Translations under genes and position numbers: made by a program
Shown: positions 27,403-35,379 of the stretch, piece after piece
Layout of the letters: each line of letters opens with the position of its first letter
Numbering within the stretch: the first letter of the stretch is position 1
Notes under the pieces: model-generated
The model's database searches: none
What the model was told of the DNA's origin: nothing
What the model saw: only the letters and a program-made list of their open reading frames with translations
Assembly: GCA_963766995.1 (NCBI GenBank)
Contig: CAVYCE010000001.1
Coordinates: 1,082,891-1,146,890, forward strand
DNA from: Bog-473 sp963766995
GTDB taxonomy: Bacteria; Actinomycetota; Acidimicrobiia; Acidimicrobiales; RAAP-2
Direction: 5' to 3'
DNA length: 64,000 nucleotides

Positions 27403-28214
27403 GCCGGCGCTCCCTCATCTTCGGTCAACATGCGGTTCATACTGCCCGAGTGGAAGCCCTCGAGGTCAAGCGCCACGAAGGTGAAGCCGGCCGAGCGCAC
27501 GGCGGCCACCACCTCGGTTCGTCGGGCCAGCACCTCGGACAGGGCATCGGGTTCGAATTCGAGACGGGCGGCGTTACCGTGATGGCGCACGCGCAGTTGG
27601 GCGAACCCCAGGGCACGAAGCGCTGATTCGGCCGCGTCGATCTCACTGAGTCGACCCAGCGTGACAGGAGTGCCATAGGGCAGGCGTGAGGCCAGGCAGG
27701 CGGCGGCGGGCTTGTCCCAGGTGCGTAGCCCCAGTTCTTTGGACCAGTGCCGGATGTCGTCCTTGGTGAACCCGGCCTGCACGAGCGGGAAGGTAGCGCC
27801 GGCCTCGGCCGCAGCGTGCTGCCCGGGTCGGTGGTCGCCCAGGTCACTGACGTTGACGCCCAGCACGACGTGGGCCAGTTCCTTTTCAGCCAGCGGCCCG
27901 AGGGCGGTCATGAGGGCGGTCTTGCAGCGGGCGCAGCGATCGGCCCCGTTGGCCACATAGGTGGGATCGTCCATTTCGTTGGTGGGTACACCCACCCAGC
28001 GCAGGTCCCATTCGGCCGCCAGCGCCCGGCAATCCTCGTGCTCGGCCTCGGCCAGTGACGGCGAGATGGCCGTGGCACAGAGCACCTGGTCGCGCCCCAA
28101 CGTATCGTGGGCCACCTTGGCCAACAGCGCCGAGTCTGTGCCGCCACTGAAGGCCACCACCACCTTGCCGAGTTGGCGGAGCTCGTCCTGTAGGAGCGCC
28201 AGCGAGGCGGTCAT
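27399..28214 (-). CDS. larE: LarE, ATP-dependent sulfur transferase for the pincer cofactor
   Basis: This 271-residue PP-loop enzyme has the SGGTDS signature (residues 23-28). LarE adds the two sulfurs to the LarB product. Three cysteines stand out: Cys94 and Cys97 in RCARC and Cys173 in AACLASRLPYG. Cys173 matches the sacrificial Cys176 of Lactobacillus plantarum LarE. Having all three is typical of LarE forms reported to hold a [4Fe-4S] cluster, where sulfur need not come from the protein itself. It overlaps hemQ (28211-28214) and the NIL gene by 4 bp each. Confidence 0.93.
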   Translation of the reverse strand: MTASLALLQDELRQLGKVVVAFSGGTDSALLAKVAHDTLGRDQVLCATAISPSLAEAEHEDCRALAAEWDLRWVGVPTNEMDDPTYVANGADRCARCKTALMTALGPLAEKELAHVVLGVNVSDLGDHRPGQHAAAEAGATFPLVQAGFTKDDIRHWSKELGLRTWDKPAAACLASRLPYGTPVTLGRLSEIDAAESALRALGFAQLRVRHHGNAARLEFEPDALSEVLARRTEVVAAVRSAGFTFVALDLEGFHSGSMNRMLTEDEGAPA

Positions 28215-28894
28215 GTCAGGGCGCCCAGCACGTCGTCCAGTGTCCCCACCATGCCGGTGTAGAACGGGCCGAATTCGGCGTAGTTGGCCGATCCCTCATC
28301 GAAACGCATCTGGTAGACGCACTCTTTGAGATCGTCGGGGTGGACGCCGAAAAGGGTGACGCCCCACTCAAAATCATCGAGGCCGGTCGAACCGGTGATG
28401 ACCTGAAGAATGCGCCCGGCGAACGTCCTCCCCACTTTGCCGTGTCCCATCATGAGTTCCTTGCGCTCTTCGAACGGGAGGCTGTACCAGTTGTATTCCG
28501 GGGTTCGTCGTTTGGACATCGGGTAAAAGCAAAAGGCGGCCTTGTCCTCGGGAGGAAGCTGGGGGAACAGGCGGGCCTGGCGCATCTCTTCGGGAATGCC
28601 GGCGGCGTACTCGGACACCTCGGTCAACGACACATAGGAGGCGACCGGGGTGGCGCCGGCAGCCTGTACCTCGGTCTGAAAACGGCGCAGGCGCCAGAGG
28701 TCCGGGCCCAGCACCATCAGTCCGAGATCGGCCTTGTGGCCAAGCAGGGCGACCGGGACGACCTGATAGTCGTCACCTTCAGCCGCCTTGACCGCTTGAG
28801 TCAGGACGTCGGTGTCGAGGTCGGGGTCGACCTGGCAGAAGAGATGGAGGACGGATTGCCCTACCGACGGCGCCAGAGGAGAATTCGAGGGCAT
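28211..28894 (-). CDS. hemQ: Coproheme decarboxylase HemQ (chlorite-dismutase-like)
   Basis: This 227-residue enzyme makes protoheme from coproheme in the coproporphyrin-dependent pathway of Gram-positive bacteria. The catalytic Tyr lies in FYPMSKRR (Tyr124), the proximal heme His in GHGKVGRTFAGR (His151), and FEWGVTLFG is conserved. The distal Arg of true chlorite dismutases is not evident, supporting HemQ. The ATG at 28894 fits family length; the frame is open back to 28933. No other heme genes are near. It overlaps larE by 4 bp and heads the hemQ-larE-NIL run. Confidence 0.92.
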   Translation of the reverse strand: MPSNSPLAPSVGQSVLHLFCQVDPDLDTDVLTQAVKAAEGDDYQVVPVALLGHKADLGLMVLGPDLWRLRRFQTEVQAAGATPVASYVSLTEVSEYAAGIPEEMRQARLFPQLPPEDKAAFCFYPMSKRRTPEYNWYSLPFEERKELMMGHGKVGRTFAGRILQVITGSTGLDDFEWGVTLFGVHPDDLKECVYQMRFDEGSANYAEFGPFYTGMVGTLDDVLGALT

Positions 28895-28955
28895 GGGTGC
28901 CAGTGTAGAGAACCTGGTCAGGGCCGCCGCCAACGGGCGGATCTTCCCCCGGACG

Positions 28956-28980
28956 CGAAAAAGCGCCCCGAAGGGCGCTT
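28956..28980 (-). terminator. Intrinsic terminator of groEL
   Basis: Read on the minus strand, an 8-bp stem AAGCGCCC / GGGCGCTT closes a TTCG tetraloop and runs straight into a T tract (TTTTT including the last stem bases). It lies 26-50 bp after the groEL stop codon. Confidence 0.88.
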
Positions 28981-29005
28981 CGTCGCAACTGGGCTGAAGC
29001 CCGGT

Positions 29006-30628
29006 TTAGTAGTCGTCCATCCCGCCCATGGCGCCACCGTGGTCGTGACCCTCTTCGGGCTTGTCCACAATGACTGCTTCGGTGGTGAGGAAGAGTGCAG
29101 CAATGGAGGCGGCGTTCTGCAGCGCTGAACGGGTCACCTTGGCGGCGTCGATCACACCATCCTTGAAGAGGTCGACGTACTCGCCAGTGGCGGCATTGAG
29201 GCCGTTGGCACCCTTAAGGTTGCGGACCTTGTCCACAATGACGCCGCCTTCGAGGCCAGCGTTGACCGCAATCTGCTTCAGCGGCTCCTCGACGGCCTTG
29301 GCCACAATGCGAGCACCGGTGGCCTCGTCGCCTTCCAGCTTCTCGGCTCGCTCCAAAATGGCGGCCTGAGCACGCAGCAGGGCCACGCCACCGCCGGGGA
29401 CAACGCCTTCTTCAATGGCGGCCTTGGTGGTGGAGACGGCGTCCTCAATGCGGTGCTTCTTCTCCTTGAGCTCCACCTCGGTGGCAGCGCCGACCTTGAT
29501 CACGGCCACACCACCCGACAGCTTGGCCAGGCGCTCCTGCAGCTTCTCCCGGTCGTAGTCAGAGTCGGTGTTCTCGATCTCGGCCTTGATCTGGTTGATG
29601 CGGCCCTTAATGTCGCTCTCCGAGCCAGCACCCTCGACCACGGTGGTCTCGTCCTTGGTGATGACCACCTTGCGGGCGGTGCCCAGCAGGTCGATCGTCA
29701 CGTTCTCGAGCTTGAGGCCCACCTCTTCGGTGACCACCTGGCCGCCGGTGAGGATGGCGATGTCCTGCAACATGGCCTTACGGCGCTCGCCGAAACCAGG
29801 GGCCTTCACGGCTACCGAGCGGAAGGTGCCGCGGATTTTGTTGACCACCAGCGTGGCCAGGGCTTCGCCTTCCACGTCCTCGGCGATGATCAACAGCGGC
29901 TTGCCGCTCTGCATGACCTTCTCGAGCACCGGGAGCAGGTCGCGCACGGCGGTGATTTTGGAGCCGACCAGCAGCACGTAAGCGTCCTCGAGGACGGCCT
30001 CCATGCGCTCGGGGTCGGTCACGAAGTACGGAGCGATGAAGCCCTTGTCAAAGCGCATGCCCTCGACCAGGTCCATGTCCATGCCGAAGGTCTGCGACTC
30101 TTCGACGGTGATGACGCCATCACGGCCCACCTTGTCGATGGCCTCGGAGATCATTTCGCCGATCTCGGTGTCGGCGGCCGAAATGGACGCCACCTGGGCG
30201 ATCTGCTCCTTGGACACTGTCTCCTTGGACAGGGCGTGGATGGAGTTCACTGCCGTCTCGACTGCGGCCTCAATCCCCTTCTTGAGCGACATGGGGTTGG
30301 CGCCGGCGGCCACGTTCTTCAGGCCTTCACGGACCATGGCCCACGCCAGCACAGTGGCCGTGGTGGTGCCGTCACCGGCCACGTCGTCAGTCTTCTTGGC
30401 CACTTCCTTGACCAGCTCGGCCCCAATCCTCTCGAAGGGGTCCTCCAGGTCGATCTCCTTGGCGATGGAGACGCCGTCGTTGGTGATGGTGGGGGCACCC
30501 CACTTCTTGTCGAGCACCACGTTGCGGCCCTTGGGGCCGAGGGTTACCCGCACGGCGTCCGCCAACTTGTTCATACCCGTCTCGAGCCCGCGTCGTGCGT
30601 CCTCTTGGAAGGCGATGATCTTGGCCAT
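29006..30628 (-). CDS. groL: Chaperonin GroEL (60 kDa)
   Basis: This 540-residue chaperonin starts with MAKIIAFQEDARRGLETGMN and has the nucleotide-site motif DVAGDGTTTATVLAWAMV and the family marks AAVEEGVVPGGG-like (here AAIEEGVVPGGGVALLRA). The C-terminal tail is GHDHGGAMGGMDDY, which mixes His with the usual Gly-Gly-Met repeats. No groES is adjacent, as for the second groEL copy of many actinobacteria; whether another copy exists cannot be seen here. A strong GGAGGA precedes the ATG. A CIRCE operator lies upstream and an intrinsic terminator downstream, so it is a single-gene unit. Confidence 0.98.
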   Translation of the reverse strand: MAKIIAFQEDARRGLETGMNKLADAVRVTLGPKGRNVVLDKKWGAPTITNDGVSIAKEIDLEDPFERIGAELVKEVAKKTDDVAGDGTTTATVLAWAMVREGLKNVAAGANPMSLKKGIEAAVETAVNSIHALSKETVSKEQIAQVASISAADTEIGEMISEAIDKVGRDGVITVEESQTFGMDMDLVEGMRFDKGFIAPYFVTDPERMEAVLEDAYVLLVGSKITAVRDLLPVLEKVMQSGKPLLIIAEDVEGEALATLVVNKIRGTFRSVAVKAPGFGERRKAMLQDIAILTGGQVVTEEVGLKLENVTIDLLGTARKVVITKDETTVVEGAGSESDIKGRINQIKAEIENTDSDYDREKLQERLAKLSGGVAVIKVGAATEVELKEKKHRIEDAVSTTKAAIEEGVVPGGGVALLRAQAAILERAEKLEGDEATGARIVAKAVEEPLKQIAVNAGLEGGVIVDKVRNLKGANGLNAATGEYVDLFKDGVIDAAKVTRSALQNAASIAALFLTTEAVIVDKPEEGHDHGGAMGGMDDY

Positions 30629-30670
30629 CTGGTCAGTTCCTCCGTCGCTCTGCTGGTCCCATCCGGACCG

Positions 30671-30697
30671 TTAGCACTCTCATGTGTTGAGTGCTAA
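30671..30697 (-). promoter_or_regulatory. CIRCE operator (HrcA binding site) of groEL
   Basis: The sequence is a perfect match to the consensus: TTAGCACTC, nine bases, GAGTGCTAA. It lies 43-69 bp upstream of the groEL ATG. In other bacteria HrcA represses groE genes from this site and releases on heat or misfolding stress. A possible -10 (TATTAG) overlaps its upstream end. Confidence 0.97.
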
Positions 30698-30734
30698 TAG
30701 GAAACCACCTTACGGCGGCGAGCGCAAGGGCGTG

Positions 30735-31010
30735 TCAGCCTCCGGCCACGGCGGGCACGATGGACAGCGTCTGGCCCGGGGTGACGGGGGTGGCCAGGCC
30801 GTCCAGGAATCGCACGTCCTCATCGGCCAGGAACACGTTGACGAAGCGCCGTAGGCCGCCGGACTCGTCAAAAAGGCGGTCGGCCAGGCCCGGGTGAGCT
30901 GCATCGAGGGCCTTGAGGGCCTCTCCCACGGTGGACCCGTCCACCACGATCTCGCCGGCACCACCGGTCAGCGTGCGGAGCTGGGTGGGAATGCGAATGG
31001 TGAGGCTCAT
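30735..31010 (-). CDS. MoaD/ThiS-family sulfur carrier protein
   Basis: This 91-residue ubiquitin-like protein ends in the functional Gly-Gly (VPAVAGG), the site at which a thiocarboxylate is formed. Other family marks are IRIPTQLRTLTGG at the start and VNVFLADEDVRFLDGLATPV. Its ATG overlaps the stop of the threonine-synthase-like gene (31007-31010), so the two are co-translated. CysO of mycobacteria pairs in the same way with a PLP cysteine synthase (CysM). I infer this carrier passes sulfide to the PLP enzyme beside it, or to another acceptor in the same pathway. No molybdopterin or thiamine genes are near. Confidence 0.9.
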   Translation of the reverse strand: MSLTIRIPTQLRTLTGGAGEIVVDGSTVGEALKALDAAHPGLADRLFDESGGLRRFVNVFLADEDVRFLDGLATPVTPGQTLSIVPAVAGG

Positions 31011-32254
31011 CGGTTGCTCTCTTCCAGATTGATGGCGGCATCGAAATCGGCCAAGTTGGGGGCGATAGTGGCCGTCGGGCCACGCGTCCCGCTCAGGGCT
31101 TCGACGGTCTTGAGCCCATGGCCGGTGACCAGGGCCACCACCCGCTCGTCGGATCGGATGGCACCCGAGGCGGCCAACTTGGCCAGGGTGGCGATCGTCA
31201 CGCCGCCCGCGGTCTCAGCGAATATGCCCTCGGTGCGGGCCAACAGGCCGATGGCGTCGATCACCTCGGCGTCGGTGACGGCGGCGCACGAGCCCCCGGT
31301 CGAACGCATGGTCTGCAGCGCGTACCAGCCGTCGGCCGGGTTGCCGATGGCCAGTGACTTGGCGATGGTCTTGGGTTTGACCGGCCGGATGGCGTCGGTG
31401 TTTTCCAGGAAGGCAGTGGCCACCGGGGAGCAGCCCTCGGCCTGGGCACCCGACACCCGCACGTGGGGAATTTCGTCCAGTAGACCCACTTGGCCCAACT
31501 CATGGAAGCCCTTGGCCACCTTGGTCAGTTGACTGCCCGAGCCGATCGGCACCACAACGTGATCAGGGGCCCGCCAGCCCAACTGTTCGGCGATTTCAAA
31601 GGCCAACGTCTTGGAACCCTCGGCGTAATAGGTCCGCACGTTGACGTTGACAAAGGCCCAGCTGGGGCGCTCGCTGGTCAGCTCGGCGCACAGGCGGTTG
31701 ACGTCGTCATAGGTGCCTTCCACGGCCACCACCGTGCCGCCGTAAATGGTGGTCATGGTTATTTTGGCCGCTTCCAAGTCATGCGGGATCAGCACCACCG
31801 AGGCCATCCCGGCCCGGGCGGCATGGGCGGCCACCGAGTTGGCCAGGTTGCCGGTGGAAGCGCAGGCCGCCACCTTGAAACCCAGTTGGCGGGCCTTGGT
31901 CAGCGCCACCGAGACCACCCGGTCCTTGAATGAACCCGTGGGGTTGGCCGTGTCGTCTTTAATCCACAGCTCTCCCAGGCCCAGCTCGGCGGCCAGTCGA
32001 TCGGCCCGCACCAGCGGGGTAAAACCAGCACCTAAGTCGACCGGATTGTCGTCGTCCACCGGCAGCAGGTCGCGGTAGCGCCAGATCGACCGGGGACCAG
32101 CCTCAATGCGCTCCCGGCTGATCACCGAGGCGATGCGCTCGTAGTCGTAGGCCACTTCGAGTGGCCCAAAGCAGTAATCGCAGACGTGGAGCGCTTCAGC
32201 CGGGAACGGACGCTGACATTCCCGACAACGCAACCCAGTGACAAAATCGACCAT
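31007..32254 (-). CDS. thrC: Threonine synthase homologue with zinc ribbon (possibly a sulfur-using PLP enzyme)
   Basis: This 415-residue fold-type II PLP enzyme has an N-terminal zinc ribbon (Cys10, Cys13, Cys25, Cys28) and the PLP lysine in NPTGSFKDR (Lys110). The family converts O-phosphohomoserine to threonine. Two features argue for a different or added role: it overlaps a MoaD-type sulfur carrier gene, and an S-box riboswitch-like leader lies directly before it. An enzyme making homocysteine from O-phosphohomoserine and carrier-bound sulfide would fit. The AGGAGG ribosome binding site sits 4 nt before the ATG and touches the riboswitch P1 stem. Confidence 0.88.
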   Translation of the reverse strand: MVDFVTGLRCRECQRPFPAEALHVCDYCFGPLEVAYDYERIASVISRERIEAGPRSIWRYRDLLPVDDDNPVDLGAGFTPLVRADRLAAELGLGELWIKDDTANPTGSFKDRVVSVALTKARQLGFKVAACASTGNLANSVAAHAARAGMASVVLIPHDLEAAKITMTTIYGGTVVAVEGTYDDVNRLCAELTSERPSWAFVNVNVRTYYAEGSKTLAFEIAEQLGWRAPDHVVVPIGSGSQLTKVAKGFHELGQVGLLDEIPHVRVSGAQAEGCSPVATAFLENTDAIRPVKPKTIAKSLAIGNPADGWYALQTMRSTGGSCAAVTDAEVIDAIGLLARTEGIFAETAGGVTIATLAKLAASGAIRSDERVVALVTGHGLKTVEALSGTRGPTATIAPNLADFDAAINLEESNR

Positions 32255-32263
32255 CGGTCCTCC

Positions 32264-32356
32264 TCATCGATCGGGCATTGGCACCTGCTGCCCCCCGAAG
32301 GGTGTGCACTGGTTGCCGCGACGTCGACGGGCCCGTCCCTCAGTCGCTCTGGATGA
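32264..32356 (-). promoter_or_regulatory. S-box (SAM-I/SAM-IV clan) riboswitch-like leader of thrC-moaD
   Basis: Read on the minus strand the leader shows, in order: a P1 strand TCATC (32356-32352), CAGAG, a P2 strand GCGAC, the core GAGGGACGGGCCCG, the return P2 strand GTCGC, GGCAACC (32317-32311), a P3 hairpin around a TTCG loop, GGTGCCAA (32285-32278), and the closing P1 strand GATGA (32268-32264). GAGGGAC, GGCAACC and GGTGCCAA are signature elements of S-box SAM riboswitches. The P4 hairpin seems absent or very short. P1 abuts the AGGAGG ribosome binding site, so SAM would probably act on translation. Covariance-model scoring is needed to set the subclass. Confidence 0.85.
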
Positions 32357-32390
32357 TGCCGACCATGGTAGTCGCTGCGTGGCACCCCCC

Positions 32391-32418
32391 GTCAACGCAG
32401 GTGGGTCAACGCAGGTGG
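32391..32418. repeat. Tandem duplication of a 14-bp unit
   Basis: Two exact copies of GTCAACGCAGGTGG lie head to tail, 13 bp before the gpgS GTG start. Each contains GCAGGTGG, which can serve as a weak ribosome binding site for gpgS. It looks like a recent slippage event. Confidence 0.85.
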
Positions 32419-32430
32419 AATGATCGCGGG

Positions 32431-33225
32431 GTGCCCCACACCTTCCACCACGGGGAATTTCGCCTGAACCAGCTCCTCGAGGCCAAGGGCGAACGGGCCA
32501 TTTCGGTCTGCATCCCGGCCCGAGATGAGGGCTCCACGGTGGGCTCCGTGGTACGCGCCGTGGTCCAACCGTTCCTCGCTTCGGCTGGGGGCAATGGATT
32601 GGTGGACGAGGTCATCGTCCTCGACGACTCCTCCCAGGACGACACGGCCGAGCAGGCCCGCGACGCCGGTGCCCGGGTGGTCCGGGGCCAGGCAGCCGAG
32701 GGCGGCAAGGGACAGGCCATGGCCGCCGCCCTGGAGGCCAGCGTGGGCGACGTCATTGTCTTCCTCGATGCCGATGTGGCCAACACCACCCCGGCCTTCG
32801 TCACCGGGATGCTGGGCCCACTCCTCCTCGACGAGCGGATCGCTCTGGTCAAGGGCTTCTACACCCGACCGTTGCACGGCGAGCCCACGGGAGGCGGCCG
32901 AGTGACCGAATTGGTGGCCCGCCCCGTGCTCGAGCTCCTCTTCCCCGAACTGTCCGAGGTGCGGCAACCCTTGGCCGGTGAGACGGCGGCTCACCGCTGG
33001 GTGTTCGACAAGGTCGACTTCGCCGACGGATACGGCGTGGAGCTCGGTCTGCTCATTGATGTGGCGGCGCACCTCGGGGCCGACGTCATCGCCCAGGTCG
33101 ACTTGGGTGAGCGCATCCACCGCAACCGACCACTAGAGGAGCTGCGGCCTCAGGCCGTGGACGTGCTGCGAGCAGCACTGGCGCGTTCCGCGTCCCCGCC
33201 CCAATCAGTGACACCAACGCAGTGA
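32431..33225 (+). CDS. gpgS: Glucosyl-3-phosphoglycerate synthase
   Basis: This 264-residue GT-A glycosyltransferase (GT81-like) joins glucose from NDP-glucose to 3-phosphoglycerate. It has ISVCIPARDEGSTVGSVV at the N-terminus, the metal-binding DAD (residues 113-115) and the late LGERIHRNRPLEEL. The product, glucosylphosphoglycerate, leads to glucosylglycerate, a compatible solute and the starter for methylglucose lipopolysaccharides in mycobacteria. GTG 32431 is the start. It overlaps the GT20 gene by 4 bp (GTGA, 33222-33225). No GpgP of the usual type is seen. Confidence 0.92.
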   Translation: MPHTFHHGEFRLNQLLEAKGERAISVCIPARDEGSTVGSVVRAVVQPFLASAGGNGLVDEVIVLDDSSQDDTAEQARDAGARVVRGQAAEGGKGQAMAAALEASVGDVIVFLDADVANTTPAFVTGMLGPLLLDERIALVKGFYTRPLHGEPTGGGRVTELVARPVLELLFPELSEVRQPLAGETAAHRWVFDKVDFADGYGVELGLLIDVAAHLGADVIAQVDLGERIHRNRPLEELRPQAVDVLRAALARSASPPQSVTPTQ

Positions 33226-34607
33226 CACCGCTCCTCGTCGTCTCCAACCGAGGGCCTCGTTCATTTCGTTTCGTTGACGGCCCCGATTCCGAGCTGGTGG
33301 CCCTGCCCCCCGGGGGCGGCCTCGTGTCGTCCCTCTACCCACTCCTCTCGGGTCCTGACCTCGACGCCACGTGGGCCTCGGTCACCATGGGCGCGGCGGA
33401 TCGCGCCGCGGTGCAGCGCGGCCTCATGGTCGACCCCGACTGCACCTTGCTCCCGGTGGTCGTCGACGACGACACCTACCGCCAGGCCTACGACGTCATC
33501 GCCAACACCACGCTCTGGTACTGCCACCACCACCTCTTTGATCTGCCGCGCCGGCCTCGATTCGACCGCTACTGGCGGCTGGCCTGGGAGGGCTACCGCC
33601 GCTACAACCGATCCATGGCCGACGTCATCGCCCACCGGGCCACCGAGGGCAGCACCGTGCTGGTGCAGGACTATCACTTCGCCCTCTTGGGACAGATGTT
33701 GCGCACCGATCGACCCGACCTGCGCACGGTGCACTTCAATCACATCCCATTTGCCGATCCCAACATCCTGCACACGCTGCCCGACACCGCGGCGGACGAA
33801 CTTCTGGCTGGACTGGCCGGATTCGATGCCTGCGGCTTTCACGCCGGCAAATGGGAGGCGGGCTTCCGAGCCTGTTACGCCGACACCGAGCTGGCCGCGC
33901 CCCGGACCTTTGTGGCGTCGCTCTCGCCCGACTATGACGGGCTCCTGGATGAGGCGGCCAGCACTGAATGCAAAGCGGCAGCCCAACAACTGCGAGCCGA
34001 AGCTGGTGGACGGACCATCATATTGCGCGTCGATCGAGTGGAGCCCTCTAAGAACATCGTGCGCGGCATGCTGGCCTACGAAGAACTCCTCCTGGCCCAC
34101 ACCGAGTGGCAGGGGCAAGTGATGCATATCGCGCTGGTGTATCCATCCCGGCAGGGGCTGGCCGAGTATCTCGCCTATGGCGCCGAGGTGGTGCACACGG
34201 CGGAGCGCATCAATGCCGCCCTCGGTACTGCCGATTGGCAACCCATTGTGCTGCACGTCGAAGACGACCGTCCCCGCTCACTGGCCGCCCTGACACTCTC
34301 TGACGTCCTGTTGGTGAACCCGGTACGCGACGGGCTCAACCTGGTAGCCAAGGAGGGACCGCACCTCAACCAGGTCGATGGCGTCTTGGTCCTGTCCCAT
34401 CAAGCTGGGGCCTGGGAGGAACTACACGACGCCGCTCTCGGGGTGAATCCCTTCGATGTGGCGGGGACCGCCGATGTGCTGCACGCTGCGCTCTCCATGT
34501 CACAAGCCGAGCGGTCGGAACGGGCGGATCGCCTGCGCACCCTGATCCGTGCGCGCACGGCCAGCGACTGGCTCGACGACCAGCTGGCCGCGGCCAACCC
34601 GACCTAG
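33222..34607 (+). CDS. otsA: Trehalose-6-phosphate synthase family glycosyltransferase (GT20)
   Basis: This 461-residue GT-B enzyme begins with LLVVSNRGPRSF and GGGLVSSL (donor glycine loop). It has VQDYHFALL and HFNHIPFAD, the phosphate-binding Arg/Lys in ILRVDRVEPSKNIVRG and the donor-binding NPVRDGLNLVAKE. OtsA makes trehalose 6-phosphate from UDP- or GDP-glucose and glucose 6-phosphate. A few residues differ from standard OtsA (HIPFAD in place of HIPFPS), so a related product such as glucosylglycerol phosphate is possible. It is co-translated with gpgS and convergent (4-bp overlap) with an OtsB-like phosphatase gene. Confidence 0.88.
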   Translation: MTPLLVVSNRGPRSFRFVDGPDSELVALPPGGGLVSSLYPLLSGPDLDATWASVTMGAADRAAVQRGLMVDPDCTLLPVVVDDDTYRQAYDVIANTTLWYCHHHLFDLPRRPRFDRYWRLAWEGYRRYNRSMADVIAHRATEGSTVLVQDYHFALLGQMLRTDRPDLRTVHFNHIPFADPNILHTLPDTAADELLAGLAGFDACGFHAGKWEAGFRACYADTELAAPRTFVASLSPDYDGLLDEAASTECKAAAQQLRAEAGGRTIILRVDRVEPSKNIVRGMLAYEELLLAHTEWQGQVMHIALVYPSRQGLAEYLAYGAEVVHTAERINAALGTADWQPIVLHVEDDRPRSLAALTLSDVLLVNPVRDGLNLVAKEGPHLNQVDGVLVLSHQAGAWEELHDAALGVNPFDVAGTADVLHAALSMSQAERSERADRLRTLIRARTASDWLDDQLAAANPT

Positions 34608-35347
34608 CCCGCCGCCTCCAGCATCTGCTGCAGCAATGTCACTGCGCCCTGGGCGCCGTCGACGACGACATCGGCCGCCGCCACCACCTCGGGTGGGCTT
34701 TCTGGGTGAGCCACCGCCACCCGCGCCACCGTCATCCCCTTGTCGGCCAAAGCGCTGAGGGCAGCGAACACGGGCAGGTCGCCCCAATCGTCCCCGAAAG
34801 CGGCCGCGCTACGCCGACCCCGGACCAGTTCCTTGGTCACCGTTCCCTTGTCCACCGGCAACGGCGGGGCCAACTCCACCGAGAGGCCTGAGCGATACGA
34901 CTTGAGTCCCCGGCCGACCACCTGTGCCTCGGCAAACTCCTCCGCCCACTGCTTCTGGGTCGGCGCGTGGCGCCAGTGCACAGTCACGGTCAGGCCCTTG
35001 GGCTCCACGTACACCCCATGAGCGGCCTGTTGGCGCGCCTCTTCGACTACGTCGGCGATCACGGCGCGCCAGGCTTCAGCCGCAGGCGCCACCTGGCGGC
35101 CCGCAGCGTCGATCGATTCCAACCCGTAGAGACCGACCAGTCGCACGCCGGCCGGTCGACTAAGCACCTCGGCCAAGAAGTCCACCGGTCGGCCCGAAAT
35201 CACTGCCACCGAGCCAAAGGTACGAGACAGGCTGGCCAACAGCTGCGGCACTTCAGACAGCGGACGAGCCGCAGCCGGGTCCTCGACGATGTTCGACAGC
35301 GTGCCGTCAAAGTCCAGACAGAGCGCGCAGCCTTCCGGATCGGCCAC
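34604..35347 (-). CDS. otsB: Trehalose-phosphatase-like HAD hydrolase (OtsB)
   Basis: This 247-residue HAD phosphatase has the nucleophile motif DFDGTLS (residues 12-18), VISGRPVDFL, a cap region with VEPKGLTVTVHWR, and GDDWGDLPVF for metal binding. It would remove phosphate from trehalose 6-phosphate or from the product of the GT20 enzyme. The frame continues upstream with family-like residues (PSILQPLVADPEG), so the GTG at 35347 may be internal. A CTG at 35383 that overlaps the upstream stop as CTGA is a possible rare start. Its 3' end overlaps the convergent GT20 gene by 4 bp. Confidence 0.88.
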   Translation of the reverse strand: MADPEGCALCLDFDGTLSNIVEDPAAARPLSEVPQLLASLSRTFGSVAVISGRPVDFLAEVLSRPAGVRLVGLYGLESIDAAGRQVAPAAEAWRAVIADVVEEARQQAAHGVYVEPKGLTVTVHWRHAPTQKQWAEEFAEAQVVGRGLKSYRSGLSVELAPPLPVDKGTVTKELVRGRRSAAAFGDDWGDLPVFAALSALADKGMTVARVAVAHPESPPEVVAAADVVVDGAQGAVTLLQQMLEAAG

Positions 35348-35379
35348 CAGCGGCTGCAGAATGGAGGGGAGCGGTGCGA

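Noticed and set aside
29453..30697. A 414-codon plus-strand open frame opposite groEL
   Set aside because: It lies wholly antisense to a clear GroEL; its His/Leu/Gly-rich translation is the usual mirror image of a high-GC gene.
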